Below, piece after piece: positions 1 to 6,816 of a stretch of DNA of 64,000 nucleotides. The translations under genes were made by a program, and so were the position numbers. The DNA is from Lepidodermella squamata (taxonomy: Eukaryota; Gastrotricha). The notes below the pieces were generated by a model. It was not told the DNA's origin, did not search any database, and was given only the letters and a program-made list of their open reading frames with translations. The stretch spans positions 3,198,031-3,262,030 of the forward strand of contig JBLDXI010000020.1 of assembly GCA_047495785.1 (NCBI GenBank), read 5' to 3'. How positions within the stretch are numbered: the first letter of the stretch is position 1; each line of letters begins with the position of its first letter.

Positions 1-90
1 GACAGTTTTTTAGGCGTATCCACCCAGTACGTAAGTAGCACAGAGACCTGAAGACTTGAAGATTGCTGATCAAAGCTGTGCTAATGTGCC

Positions 91-163
91 GGTTCGGTGG
101 TGTAGTGGTTATCACATCTGCCTAACACGCAGAAGGTCGCCGGTTCAATCCCGGCCCGAATCA
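91..163 (+). tRNA. tRNA-Val(AAC)
   Basis: 73-nt cloverleaf without intron. Acceptor GGTTCGG pairs with CCGAATC (one G-U), the anticodon loop CTAACAC reads AAC (A34 presumably becomes inosine), the T-arm stem is GCCGG/CCGGC, and the discriminator is A73. It reads valine GUN codons. A TTTTT run at 173-177 is the likely Pol III stop. Confidence 0.95.
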
Positions 164-264
164 GCTGTAAGCTTTTTGGCTATAACAAAAACCAGCTAAA
201 CTGTCTCAATGATAAATTCAAACAAATTGAACCGCCTGCCACTGTCTCGAGTTCTGTGTGACTC

Positions 265-336
265 TGCCACGGCCTGGAGTCGAACCAGGGTCACCTCGGC
301 CACAACGAGGAATACTAACCACTATACTACCGTGGC
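265..336 (-). tRNA. tRNA-His(GTG)
   Basis: 72-nt cloverleaf before the G-1 that histidine tRNAs gain after transcription. Acceptor GCCACGG pairs fully with CCGTGGC and the anticodon is GTG. Unlike its neighbours it has no close terminator in this unit: the A-rich stretch on the plus strand 3' of the gene is broken by a C (AAACAAA), whereas units C, E, F and L have A7 there. Confidence 0.95.
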
Positions 337-448
337 TGATTTCGCGGTTAAACACAAAATTCGACAGCGGTCTATTATCAACATCTAGCTGACCATCCTC
401 ATCTGCAAAACATCAGGCAGCACTTGTCAGATGGCTTTTACCTGAGAA

Positions 449-530
449 GACGCGGTGGCCGAGTGGTTAAGGCGATGGACTGCTAATCCATTGGGCTCTG
501 CCCGCGAGGGTTCGAATCCCTTCTGCGTCG
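449..530 (+). tRNA. tRNA-Ser(GCT)
   Basis: 82-nt class II tRNA with a long variable arm. Acceptor GACGCGG pairs with CTGCGTC, the anticodon loop CTGCTAA reads GCT (AGC/AGU serine codons), and the discriminator is G73, as usual for serine. A TTTT run at 538-541 ends transcription; units H, I and J lose this run through a T-to-G change. Confidence 0.95.
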
Positions 531-615
531 TGAATAATTTTGCCGACAAGTTCAAAGCCGACGCTAGTTTTTCTGGCTTTAAACATGATGACATAAATTT
601 CTTTAAAAATTAATG

Positions 616-687
616 CTCCTTGGCAGGGAATCGAACCCTGGTCTCCCGCGTGACAGGCGGGGATACTAACCACTATACTACCAAGGA
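616..687 (-). tRNA. tRNA-Asp(GTC), locus 1
   Basis: 72-nt cloverleaf, close to the human tRNA-Asp sequence. Acceptor TCCTTGG pairs with CCAAGGA, the anticodon is GTC and the discriminator is G73. The terminator is the A5 run at 605-609 (T5 in the transcript). The unit has a second Asp gene with the same body and different flanks. Confidence 0.95.
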
Positions 688-777
688 TTGCACGAATGTT
701 GATGGTCTTCGAATAGCTTCTCCCTCGCTTCCACGCCAACAGAAGGCCATTCCGTCAAAAATGTGACTTGGCGCAGA

Positions 778-848
778 TGCATCGGCCGGGAATCGAACCC
801 GGGCCTCCCGCGTGGCAGGCGAGAATTCTACCACTGAACCACCGATGC
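778..848 (-). tRNA. tRNA-Gly(GCC), locus 1
   Basis: 71-nt cloverleaf nearly identical to human tRNA-Gly(GCC). Acceptor GCATCGG pairs with CCGATGC, the anticodon is GCC and the discriminator is A73. Terminator A5 at 757-761 on the plus strand. The body recurs at the second Gly(GCC) locus of the unit (3658-3728 here). Confidence 0.95.
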
Positions 849-937
849 GCTGCTTGATGACTAGCTCATGGGCGCCATGTAGAGGCGTTCAAATCATAAT
901 GTCGAGCCGCAATTGAGGCCGAACGCCAAAAACTAAG

Positions 938-1019
938 CGTCGCCAGTAGGATTCGAACCTACGCGCGGAAACCGCATCTGATTTCGAGTCAGACCCCTTA
1001 ACCACTCGGGCATAGCGAC
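938..1019 (-). tRNA. tRNA-Ser(CGA)
   Basis: 82-nt class II serine tRNA. Acceptor GTCGCTA pairs with TGGCGAC, the loop CTCGAAA reads CGA, and the discriminator is G73. It is a close paralogue of the Ser(AGA) gene at the other end of the unit, differing at the wobble base and a few other positions. Terminator A5 at 928-932. Confidence 0.95.
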
Positions 1020-1153
1020 TGTTCTAAGATACAATGATACGCCTTTTCAGGCATATCCCAAATTCGAGCAGTCGCGTATTTCAGACGAGCTAACTCTGAC
1101 AAGGATATTACTACAGTTTGCAACCATCACCACGGGTAATGCTATTTTGTCAA

Positions 1154-1226
1154 GCCGAGATAGCTCAGTTGGGAGAGCGTTAGACTGAAGATCTAAAGGT
1201 CCCTGGTTCGATCCCGGGTCTCGGCG
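1154..1226 (+). tRNA. tRNA-Phe(GAA), locus 1
   Basis: 73-nt cloverleaf. Acceptor GCCGAGA pairs with TCTCGGC and the anticodon is GAA. The base after the acceptor stem is G, so G73 replaces the A73 usual in eukaryotic Phe tRNAs; both Phe loci show this. Terminator T5 at 1237-1241. In units I, J and K the T-arm of this locus is mutated. Confidence 0.94.
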
Positions 1227-1278
1227 ACTTCAAACCTTTTTCCCAATAAGCAGAACGTATAGCCAAAAATGTTACAAC

Positions 1279-1364
1279 TCCCGCGAGGCGGACTTGAACC
1301 ACCGACCTAAGGATTGCTGCCTTTCATCTACAGTCCTCCGCTCTACCAGCTGAGCTATCGCGGG
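1279..1364 (-). tRNA. tRNA-Tyr(GTA) with intron
   Basis: 86-nt gene that yields a 73-nt tRNA after removal of a 13-nt intron (1315-1327, ATGAAAGGCAGCA on the gene strand) between positions 37 and 38, the canonical site for the tRNA splicing endonuclease. Acceptor CCCGCGA pairs with TCGCGGG; the mature loop is CTGTAGA with anticodon GTA. Terminator A5 at 1265-1269. This is the gene interrupted by the retroelement elsewhere in the window. Confidence 0.95.
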
Positions 1365-1456
1365 TTAGTTACGCTTACATTGGGTGTATACTATTATAAT
1401 TCTGTGGAGCGGAGATTGCTCGTAATTCTATTACGGCTGGGCTTTGCAAAAACATG

Positions 1457-1530
1457 TGGCCACTGGGAGGATCGAACTCACGACCTTCGCGTTATTAGCA
1501 CGACGCTCTAACCAACTGAGCTAAGCGGCC
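1457..1530 (-). tRNA. tRNA-Ile(AAT)
   Basis: 74-nt cloverleaf. Acceptor GGCCGCT pairs with AGTGGCC, the loop CTAATAA reads AAT (inosine expected at 34, reading AUU/AUC/AUA), discriminator A73. Terminator A5 at 1448-1452. Confidence 0.95.
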
Positions 1531-1637
1531 AGTTGAACTTGTACGTCGAAACCTTCAACTTGCTTGCCGGTGATGGTCTGAACGTCGCCGTGAAGTGAAA
1601 AATGATCACAATCAACAATTGAAACTCGCAAAAAGAA

Positions 1638-1710
1638 TGGAGGATACGGGCGTCGATCCCGTTACCTCTCGCATGCTAAGCGAGCGCTCTACCATTTGAG
1701 CTAATCCCCC
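1638..1710 (-). tRNA. tRNA-Ala(AGC), locus 1
   Basis: 73-nt cloverleaf. The acceptor GGGGGAT/ATCCTCC contains the G3-U70 wobble pair that marks alanine tRNAs. The anticodon is AGC. The T-loop is ATCGACG, with A54 in place of T54, a known feature of insect and nematode tRNA-Ala. Terminator A5 at 1630-1634. Confidence 0.95.
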
Positions 1711-1789
1711 GATGTTGATGCTATGCCATTGTGTATACCCTTTTGACAGCGTCTCACATTGTGCAGTATAGCTTGAATGCCAAAACAGA

Positions 1790-1862
1790 TGACCCCGACG
1801 TGACTTGAACACGCAACCTTCTGATCTGGAGTCAGACGCTCTGCCAATTGAGCTACGGAGTC
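1790..1862 (-). tRNA. tRNA-Trp(CCA)
   Basis: 73-nt cloverleaf. Acceptor GACTCCG pairs with CGGGGTC, the anticodon is CCA and the T-arm region matches the highly conserved animal tRNA-Trp. Only tryptophan gene in the unit. Terminator A4 at 1782-1785. Confidence 0.95.
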
Positions 1863-1940
1863 GATATTTTTAATTTCGGCTTAGACACCCCTTGCGAGCC
1901 ATTTTTCGCTAACGAACTCCAACCATTGACAAAAACGCAA

Positions 1941-2012
1941 GGGCCTGTCCGGGAATTGAACCCGGGACCTCTCGCACCCTAAGCGAGAATCATACCACTA
2001 GACCAACAGGCC
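1941..2012 (-). tRNA. tRNA-Pro(AGG)
   Basis: 72-nt cloverleaf. Acceptor GGCCTGT pairs with ACAGGCC, the loop TTAGGGT reads AGG and the discriminator is C73, typical of proline. Terminator A5 at 1931-1935. Confidence 0.95.
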
Positions 2013-2095
2013 AAGTTAAATTCCCAGTCTGGTACCTGAAATCCACTGGAATGAGTAAGGAACGAGTGAGCCTGTAAATTTATCAAAAACTAACT

Positions 2096-2168
2096 AGGTC
2101 CTGCCGAGAGTCGAACTCGGGTCGCTGGATTCAAAGTCCAGAGTGCTAAACCACTACACCACAGAACC
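2096..2168 (-). tRNA. tRNA-Gln(TTG)
   Basis: 73-nt cloverleaf. Acceptor GGTTCTG pairs with CAGGACC, the loop CTTTGAA reads TTG, discriminator T73. The D-loop has one more T than Gln(CTG). Terminator A5 at 2085-2089. The 159-bp spacer that follows holds a 14-bp direct repeat (2224-2237 and 2247-2260) and no gene. Confidence 0.95.
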
Positions 2169-2327
2169 TTGGCGAAGCATGCGCAGGGTTCGACAATTAC
2201 GAATCGCAGTGCAGTCTATCGCAGCTATCAAAGTTGTTCAACTAATGCTATCAAAGTTGTAACGCTTCTTGCTTGAAGTGCAACTTTTTACGCCAGTCTT
2301 GAACTTCTCTTGCGCTACTTTCAGCTT

Positions 2328-2399
2328 TCCCTGATGGTCTAGTGGTTAGGATTCCGCGTTCTCACCGCGGCGGCCCGGGTTCGATTCCCGGTCAGGGAA
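2328..2399 (+). tRNA. tRNA-Glu(CTC)
   Basis: 72-nt cloverleaf close to human tRNA-Glu. Acceptor TCCCTGA pairs with TCAGGGA, the loop TTCTCAC reads CTC. Terminator TTTT at 2406-2409. Its near identity with Glu(TTC) about 1.95 kb away was used for recombination in unit K. Confidence 0.95.
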
Positions 2400-2468
2400 C
2401 ACAAATTTTGCATCGATGCACAAAGCGTTAGCTACCAATGTTTTTAATAAGCGTTTAAGCATGTACAA

Positions 2469-2550
2469 GGTAGCGTGGCCGAGCGGTCTAAGGCGCTGGT
2501 TTAAGGCACCAGGCTCTTCGGGGGCGTGGGTTCGAATCCCACCGCTGCCA
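2469..2550 (+). tRNA. tRNA-Leu(AAG)
   Basis: 82-nt class II leucine tRNA. Acceptor GGTAGCG pairs with CGCTGCC, anticodon stem CTGGT/ACCAG, loop TTAAGGC reading AAG, A73. Terminator T5 at 2555-2559. This copy has G where all others have T just after the anticodon stem (start of the variable arm). Confidence 0.94.
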
Positions 2551-2644
2551 CTAGTTTTTGGGCTTGCTGCTGCTGCTTTTCGTTACAGTTTTGCCGCCGC
2601 GGTTGTAGTTACGATCCTGCAGTTTATCCAGTGCAAAAAGCATG

Positions 2645-2661
2645 CGCTCCTGGGTGGGCTC

Positions 2662-2701
<40 letters not shown>

Positions 2702-2716
2702 AATTGCGCCACAAGC
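2645..2716 (-). pseudogene. tRNA-Asn(GTT) with 2-bp acceptor deletion
   Basis: Anticodon GTT, D-arm and T-arm are intact, but the 5' acceptor strand reads GCTTG where units D, F, J and L have GCTTCTG. The 3' strand CAGGAGC can therefore no longer form seven pairs. A and B boxes remain, so it may still be transcribed, but a charged product is doubtful. Intact reference: 17397-17470. Terminator A5 at 2635-2639. Confidence 0.8.
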
Positions 2717-2787
2717 TGTTCGGTGAAACAAATAGCCAAGTTAGCAAATAGTGCCTGATGAGCAGTTTTACATTAAAAAACAGTTGA

Positions 2788-2859
2788 AGGGGACACCCGG
2801 GTTTGAACCGGGGACCTCTCGATCTGCAGTCGAATGCTCTACCACTGAGCTATATCCCC
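2788..2859 (-). tRNA. tRNA-Cys(GCA)
   Basis: 72-nt cloverleaf. Acceptor GGGGATA pairs with TGTCCCC, anticodon GCA, discriminator T73, as in other animal Cys tRNAs. Terminator A6 at 2775-2780. Confidence 0.95.
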
Positions 2860-3155
2860 TATCGCCTCCTGTATATACGAGTAAAGCATGACTTCAGCCT
2901 GGTTTACGAGTCGTGAGCTTCTTGCTGTTATTGGACGCTCCTGTGAAAGCATTGCAGCGCCGCGAATTCGATTGCGCTGAAACCACGCTTAAACGACAGA
3001 GGATGAAAAGCTGCATCACACCAATTAGGTAAAAACGCAGCCTCCATCACGGCCAGACTGGCACAGCGGGGCAAAGAAAAGGCGATTGCGCCAGAGAAAT
3101 AGCTGGATTACTGAGCAAAGGTCAAATCTTTTCATCATTATTGTTGCGGTACAGC

Positions 3156-3228
3156 GGGGTTGTGGCGCAATGGACAACGCGTCTGACTACGGATCAGAAG
3201 ATTCCAGGTTCGACTCCTGGCAGCCTCG
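3156..3228 (+). tRNA. tRNA-Arg(ACG)
   Basis: 73-nt cloverleaf. Acceptor GGGGTTG pairs with CAGCCTC, the loop CTACGGA reads ACG (inosine at 34 expected, reading CGU/CGC/CGA), G73. Followed by the longest T run in the unit. Confidence 0.95.
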
Positions 3229-3229
3229 A

Positions 3230-3237
3230 TTTTTTTT
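3230..3237 (+). terminator. Pol III terminator of Arg(ACG)
   Basis: Eight consecutive T starting two bases after the tRNA end, a strong RNA polymerase III stop. Nearly every other gene in the unit has its own T4-T7 run in the same relative position, listed with each gene. Confidence 0.9.
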
Positions 3238-3307
3238 ATAATGTCACATTGACGACGCGTTCAAAGTAGATTTAAAATGCGGCATCGAAGCGCATCGACG
3301 TATCACA

Positions 3308-3380
3308 GCCCGGTTAGCTCAGTCGGTAGAGCATGGGACTCTTAATCCCAGGGTCGTGGGTTCGAGCCCCACATCGGGCG
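3308..3380 (+). tRNA. tRNA-Lys(CTT)
   Basis: 73-nt cloverleaf, nearly identical to human tRNA-Lys(CTT). Acceptor GCCCGGT pairs with ATCGGGC, anticodon CTT, G73. Terminator T5 at 3388-3392. Confidence 0.95.
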
Positions 3381-3440
3381 ACTAGACTTTTTATCTTTCA
3401 AAATGAGTTCTTTCCGTGAATAATCGAGCAAAAACATGTG

Positions 3441-3580
3441 CTCCTTGGCAGGGAATCGAACCCTGGTCTCCCGCGTGACAGGCGGGGATACTAACCACCA
3501 TAGACAATGATTTCATAACCTGGCTAGCATAGACAATGATGGTACATCATTGTCTATGCTAACCACTATACTACCAAGGA
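3441..3580 (-). pseudogene. tRNA-Asp(GTC) locus 2, interrupted
   Basis: The intact gene is 6133-6204 in unit B. Here 68 bp are added in the D-arm region (D-stem/loop, within the A box), which splits the cloverleaf and the Pol III promoter. The acceptor, anticodon and T-arm halves on either side are unchanged. Confidence 0.9.
3499..3558. mobile_element. 60-bp insert with inverted repeats
   Basis: Sixty bases flanked by the 8-bp direct repeat CTAACCAC (3491-3498, 3559-3566), of which the intact gene has one copy. The ends CATAGACAATGAT (3499-3511) and ATCATTGTCTATG (3546-3558) are perfect 13-bp inverted repeats, and a third copy lies at 3528-3540, making 3528-3558 a hairpin. Bases 3510-3527 are the exact reverse complement of 18 bp of the Thr-Ala spacer (7232-7249 in unit B). 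The 8-bp duplication suggests a tiny hAT-like element; the spacer match suggests templated repair instead. Confidence 0.55.
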
Positions 3581-3657
3581 TATGACGCTTAATACGGCTT
3601 GCGAAATCGTTTAGTTTTTGCGAGAACTCTCACAATTGGCGCAAAACTGTAGCATGC

Positions 3658-3728
3658 TGCATCGGCCGGGAATCGAACCCGGGCCTCCCGCGTGGCAGGC
3701 GAGAATTCTACCACTGAACCACCGATGC
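3658..3728 (-). tRNA. tRNA-Gly(GCC), locus 2
   Basis: Same 71-nt body as 778-848 with unrelated flanks. Terminator on the plus strand is an A4 run (6267-6270 in unit B). The second Gly(GCC) gene of the unit. Confidence 0.95.
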
Positions 3729-3826
3729 CGCTGCGGATTCATAGCCGCGGTGAATCAATGCACATGCATAAGGATGCGCTGGCAGTCGATAAGCATGGCG
3801 TACGTCGTTAGTTGTGCAAAAAACCT

Positions 3827-3898
3827 GGGCCCGTCCGGGATTTGAACCCGAGACCTCTCGCACCCAAAGCGAGAATCATACCCCTAGACCAACGGGCC
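3827..3898 (-). tRNA. tRNA-Pro(TGG)
   Basis: 72-nt cloverleaf. Acceptor GGCCCGT pairs with ACGGGCC, the loop TTTGGGT reads TGG, C73. Closely related to Pro(CGG) at 4193-4264, which lies on the other strand. A6 terminator (6442-6447 in unit B). Confidence 0.95.
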
Positions 3899-4041
3899 TT
3901 GGCGGTAGGTGATGCGGGGCTTGCCATAACAGAGGTCCGATTCAAATGTCTTCATTTCACAGCAATGTGGATGGCGGATTTGTGACGTGCCCTAATTTAG
4001 GCACGACTGCTGAGCTCAACATGAACAATTTGAACAGCGCA

Positions 4042-4114
4042 GCCGAGATAGCTCAGTTGGGAGAGCGTTAGACTGAAGATCTAAAGGTCCCTGGTTCGAT
4101 CCCGGGTCTCGGCG
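4042..4114 (+). tRNA. tRNA-Phe(GAA), locus 2
   Basis: Same 73-nt sequence as 1154-1226, including G73, with different flanks. T5 terminator (6747-6751 in unit B). It is unmutated in units I and J, where locus 1 is damaged. Confidence 0.94.
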
Positions 4115-4192
4115 ACATTCCATTTTTGGAACGATTTGCTTGGCTGTTGGCTGTCCTGTAGCGAACTTGTCAATGACTCGTCAAGCAACTAA

Positions 4193-4264
4193 GGCCCGTT
4201 GGTCTAGGGGTATGATTCTCGCTTCGGGTGCGAGAGGTCTCGGGTTCAATTCCCGAACGGGCCC
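4193..4264 (+). tRNA. tRNA-Pro(CGG)
   Basis: 72-nt cloverleaf. Acceptor GGCCCGT/ACGGGCC, loop TTCGGGT reading CGG, C73. T5 terminator (6894-6898 in unit B). Confidence 0.95.
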
Positions 4265-4345
4265 AAAGGTTTTTGCATTCAGTACGTAGCTTTTGCGACG
4301 CGGTTTACGTCATATTGACCGCGCAAACTAAATCGCATGAGCAGC

Positions 4346-4400
4346 TCCCTGATGGTCTAGTGGTTAGGATTCCGCGCTTTCACCGCGGCGGCCCGGGTTC
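4346..4400 (+). pseudogene. tRNA-Glu(TTC), 3' end deleted
   Basis: Identical to the Glu(TTC) gene of unit B (6970-7041) up to the start of the T-loop, where it is joined to the inside of Ser(AGA). It lacks the rest of the T-arm, the 3' acceptor strand and the terminator. Confidence 0.9.
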
Positions 4401-4461
4401 CTACGCGCGGAGACCGCATCTGATTTCTAGTCAGACCCCTTAACCACTCGGGCATAGCGAC
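4401..4461 (-). pseudogene. tRNA-Ser(AGA), 3' end deleted
   Basis: 5' part of Ser(AGA) on the opposite strand to the Glu fragment it is fused with. Acceptor 5' strand, D-arm, anticodon AGA and variable arm remain; T-arm and 3' acceptor strand are lost. Intact reference 33547-33628. Confidence 0.9.
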
Positions 4462-4618
4462 TTGAGTGGCCCTTCAGCAGTTTCAGAAACGATACACCCG
4501 AACGACGTTACTGGCTAGTTTTATATTGGCAACTGTTAAACTATTTTGCTAGGCTCGCTTGCGATATGCTAGCTTGGCAAGATGTCGTCTGCGGGATATC
4601 AATACATTCCAACATCCC

Positions 4619-4702
4619 GTCAGGATGGCCGAGCGGTCCAAGGCGCTGCGTTCAGGTCGCAGTCAGTTTCTACTGGCGTGGGTTCGAATCCCACTTCTGA
4701 CA
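4619..4702 (+). tRNA. tRNA-Leu(CAG)
   Basis: 84-nt class II leucine tRNA, last gene of the unit. Acceptor GTCAGGA pairs with TTCTGAC, the loop TTCAGGT reads CAG, A73. T6 terminator at the start of the next unit. It shares acceptor and T-arm with Leu(CAA). Confidence 0.95.
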
Positions 4703-4793
4703 TGACAGTTTTTTAGGCGTATCCACCCAGTACGTAAGTAGCACAGAGACCTGAAGACTTGAAGATTGCTGATCAAAGCTGTGCTAATGTGCC

Positions 4794-4866
4794 GGTTCGG
4801 TGGTGTAGTGGTTATCACATCTGCCTAACACGCAGAAGGTCGCCGGTTCAATCCCGGCCCGAATCA
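4794..4866 (+). tRNA. tRNA-Val(AAC)
   Basis: Unit B copy of 91-163. Confidence 0.95.
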
Positions 4867-4967
4867 GCTGTAAGCTTTTTGGCTATAACAAAAACCAGCT
4901 AAACTGTCTCAATGATAAATTCAAACAAATTGAACCGCCTGCCACTGTCTCGAGTTCTGTGTGACTC

Positions 4968-5039
4968 TGCCACGGCCTGGAGTCGAACCAGGGTCACCTC
5001 GGCCACAACGAGGAATACTAACCACTATACTACCGTGGC
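4968..5039 (-). tRNA. tRNA-His(GTG)
   Basis: Unit B copy of 265-336; downstream A run interrupted by C as in unit A. Confidence 0.95.
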
Positions 5040-5151
5040 TGATTTCGCGGTTAAACACAAAATTCGACAGCGGTCTATTATCAACATCTAGCTGACCATC
5101 CTCATCTGCAAAACATCAGGCAGCACTTGTCAGATGGCTTTTACCTGAGAA

Positions 5152-5233
5152 GACGCGGTGGCCGAGTGGTTAAGGCGATGGACTGCTAATCCATTGGGCT
5201 CTGCCCGCGAGGGTTCGAATCCCTTCTGCGTCG
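5152..5233 (+). tRNA. tRNA-Ser(GCT)
   Basis: Unit B copy of 449-530. Confidence 0.95.
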
Positions 5234-5318
5234 TGAATAATTTTGCCGACAAGTTCAAAGCCGACGCTAGTTTTTCTGGCTTTAAACATGATGACATAAA
5301 TTTCTTTAAAAATTAATG

Positions 5319-5390
5319 CTCCTTGGCAGGGAATCGAACCCTGGTCTCCCGCGTGACAGGCGGGGATACTAACCACTATACTACCAAGGA
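5319..5390 (-). tRNA. tRNA-Asp(GTC), locus 1
   Basis: Unit B copy of 616-687. Confidence 0.95.
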
Positions 5391-5480
5391 TTGCACGAAT
5401 GTTGATGGTCTTCGAATAGCTTCTCCCTCGCTTCCACGCCAACAGAAGGCCATTCCGTCAAAAATGTGACTTGGCGCAGA

Positions 5481-5551
5481 TGCATCGGCCGGGAATCGAA
5501 CCCGGGCCTCCCGCGTGGCAGGCGAGAATTCTACCACTGAGCTATATCCCC
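5481..5551 (-). pseudogene. Cys/Gly chimeric tRNA
   Basis: The 5' part (acceptor strand GGGGATA and D-arm start) comes from Cys(GCA), the rest (anticodon GCC, T-arm, 3' acceptor strand CCGATGC) from Gly(GCC). The acceptor strands cannot pair, so no working tRNA is expected although A and B boxes are present. Product of a deletion between the two genes within TACCACTGA. Confidence 0.9.
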
Positions 5552-5847
5552 TATCGCCTCCTGTATATACGAGTAAAGCATGACTTCAGCCTGGTTTACG
5601 AGTCGTGAGCTTCTTGCTGTTATTGGACGCTCCTGTGAAAGCATTGCAGCGCCGCGAATTCGATTGCGCTGAAACCACGCTTAAACGACAGAGGATGAAA
5701 AGCTGCATCACACCAATTAGGTAAAAACGCAGCCTCCATCACGGCCAGACTGGCACAGCGGGGCAAAGAAAAGGCGATTGCGCCAGAGAAATAGCTGGAT
5801 TACTGAGCAAAGGTCAAATCTTTTCATCATTATTGTTGCGGTACAGC

Positions 5848-5920
5848 GGGGTTGTGGCGCAATGGACAACGCGTCTGACTACGGATCAGAAGATTCCAGG
5901 TTCGACTCCTGGCAGCCTCG
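5848..5920 (+). tRNA. tRNA-Arg(ACG)
   Basis: Unit B copy of 3156-3228. Confidence 0.95.
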
Positions 5921-5999
5921 ATTTTTTTTATAATGTCACATTGACGACGCGTTCAAAGTAGATTTAAAATGCGGCATCGAAGCGCATCGACGTATCACA

Positions 6000-6072
6000 G
6001 CCCGGTTAGCTCAGTCGGTAGAGCATGGGACTCTTAATCCCAGGGTCGTGGGTTCGAGCCCCACATCGGGCG
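6000..6072 (+). tRNA. tRNA-Lys(CTT)
   Basis: Unit B copy of 3308-3380. Confidence 0.95.
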
Positions 6073-6132
6073 ACTAGACTTTTTATCTTTCAAAATGAGT
6101 TCTTTCCGTGAATAATCGAGCAAAAACATGTG

Positions 6133-6204
6133 CTCCTTGGCAGGGAATCGAACCCTGGTCTCCCGCGTGACAGGCGGGGATACTAACCACTATACTACCA
6201 AGGA
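6133..6204 (-). tRNA. tRNA-Asp(GTC), locus 2
   Basis: 72 nt, same body as 616-687. Intact reference for the gene interrupted at 3441-3580. Terminator A5 at 6122-6126. Confidence 0.95.
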
Positions 6205-6281
6205 TATGACGCTTAATACGGCTTGCGAAATCGTTTAGTTTTTGCGAGAACTCTCACAATTGGCGCAAAACTGTAGCATGC

Positions 6282-6352
6282 TGCATCGGCCGGGAATCGA
6301 ACCCGGGCCTCCCGCGTGGCAGGCGAGAATTCTACCACTGAACCACCGATGC
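6282..6352 (-). tRNA. tRNA-Gly(GCC), locus 2
   Basis: Unit B copy of 3658-3728. Confidence 0.95.
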
Positions 6353-6450
6353 CGCTGCGGATTCATAGCCGCGGTGAATCAATGCACATGCATAAGGATG
6401 CGCTGGCAGTCGATAAGCATGGCGTACGTCGTTAGTTGTGCAAAAAACCT

Positions 6451-6522
6451 GGGCCCGTCCGGGATTTGAACCCGAGACCTCTCGCACCCAAAGCGAGAAT
6501 CATACCCCTAGACCAACGGGCC
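6451..6522 (-). tRNA. tRNA-Pro(TGG)
   Basis: Unit B copy of 3827-3898. Confidence 0.95.
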
Positions 6523-6665
6523 TTGGCGGTAGGTGATGCGGGGCTTGCCATAACAGAGGTCCGATTCAAATGTCTTCATTTCACAGCAATGTGGATGGCG
6601 GATTTGTGACGTGCCCTAATTTAGGCACGACTGCTGAGCTCAACATGAACAATTTGAACAGGGCA

Positions 6666-6738
6666 GCCGAGATAGCTCAGTTGGGAGAGCGTTAGACTGA
6701 AGATCTAAAGGTCCCTGGTTCGATCCCGGGTCTCGGCG
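6666..6738 (+). tRNA. tRNA-Phe(GAA), locus 2
   Basis: Unit B copy of 4042-4114. Upstream flank reads GGGC, not the GCGC of units A and C. Confidence 0.94.
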
Positions 6739-6816
6739 ACATTCCATTTTTGGAACGATTTGCTTGGCTGTTGGCTGTCCTGTAGCGAACTCGTCAATGA
6801 CTCGTCAAGCAACTAA

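Larger units (their letters stand above)
1..4703. repeat. tRNA array unit A (deleted copy)
   Basis: First array unit, taken to start just after Leu(CAG) of the preceding unit. It matches the 6030-bp unit C except for a 68-bp insertion in the second Asp gene (3499-3566) and a deletion of about 1.4 kb that joins Glu(TTC) to Ser(AGA) at 4400/4401. The deletion removes Thr, Ala(AGC) no. 2, Lys(TTT), Arg(TCG), Leu(CAA), Ala(CGC), Gln(CTG) and Gly(TCC). The 296-bp spacer at 2860-3155, the longest in the unit, holds no gene I recognise. Confidence 0.95.

Noticed and set aside
467-739. Repeated open frames of 60-116 codons in every unit (for example 467-739, 2416-2751, 6852-7157)
   Set aside because: They run through tRNA genes and spacers on either strand, begin and end at arbitrary points, and contain translated T-arm and D-arm sequence. 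No protein family is recognisable.
1638-1710. A54 in the Ala T-loop as a damaging mutation
   Set aside because: It is in both Ala(AGC) loci of every unit, the T-stem is perfect, and A54 is normal in tRNA-Ala of insects and nematodes.
2224-2260. 14-bp direct repeat in the Gln-Glu spacer as a regulatory site
   Set aside because: A single short duplication, conserved only because the whole unit is; no link to Pol III control is visible.
3081-3093. A-box-like TGGCGCAATCGCC on the minus strand in the Cys-Arg spacer, a possible relic of a lost tRNA (Met or Asn type)
   Set aside because: I find no matching anticodon arm, B box or acceptor pairing around it; a covariance search would be needed to revive it.
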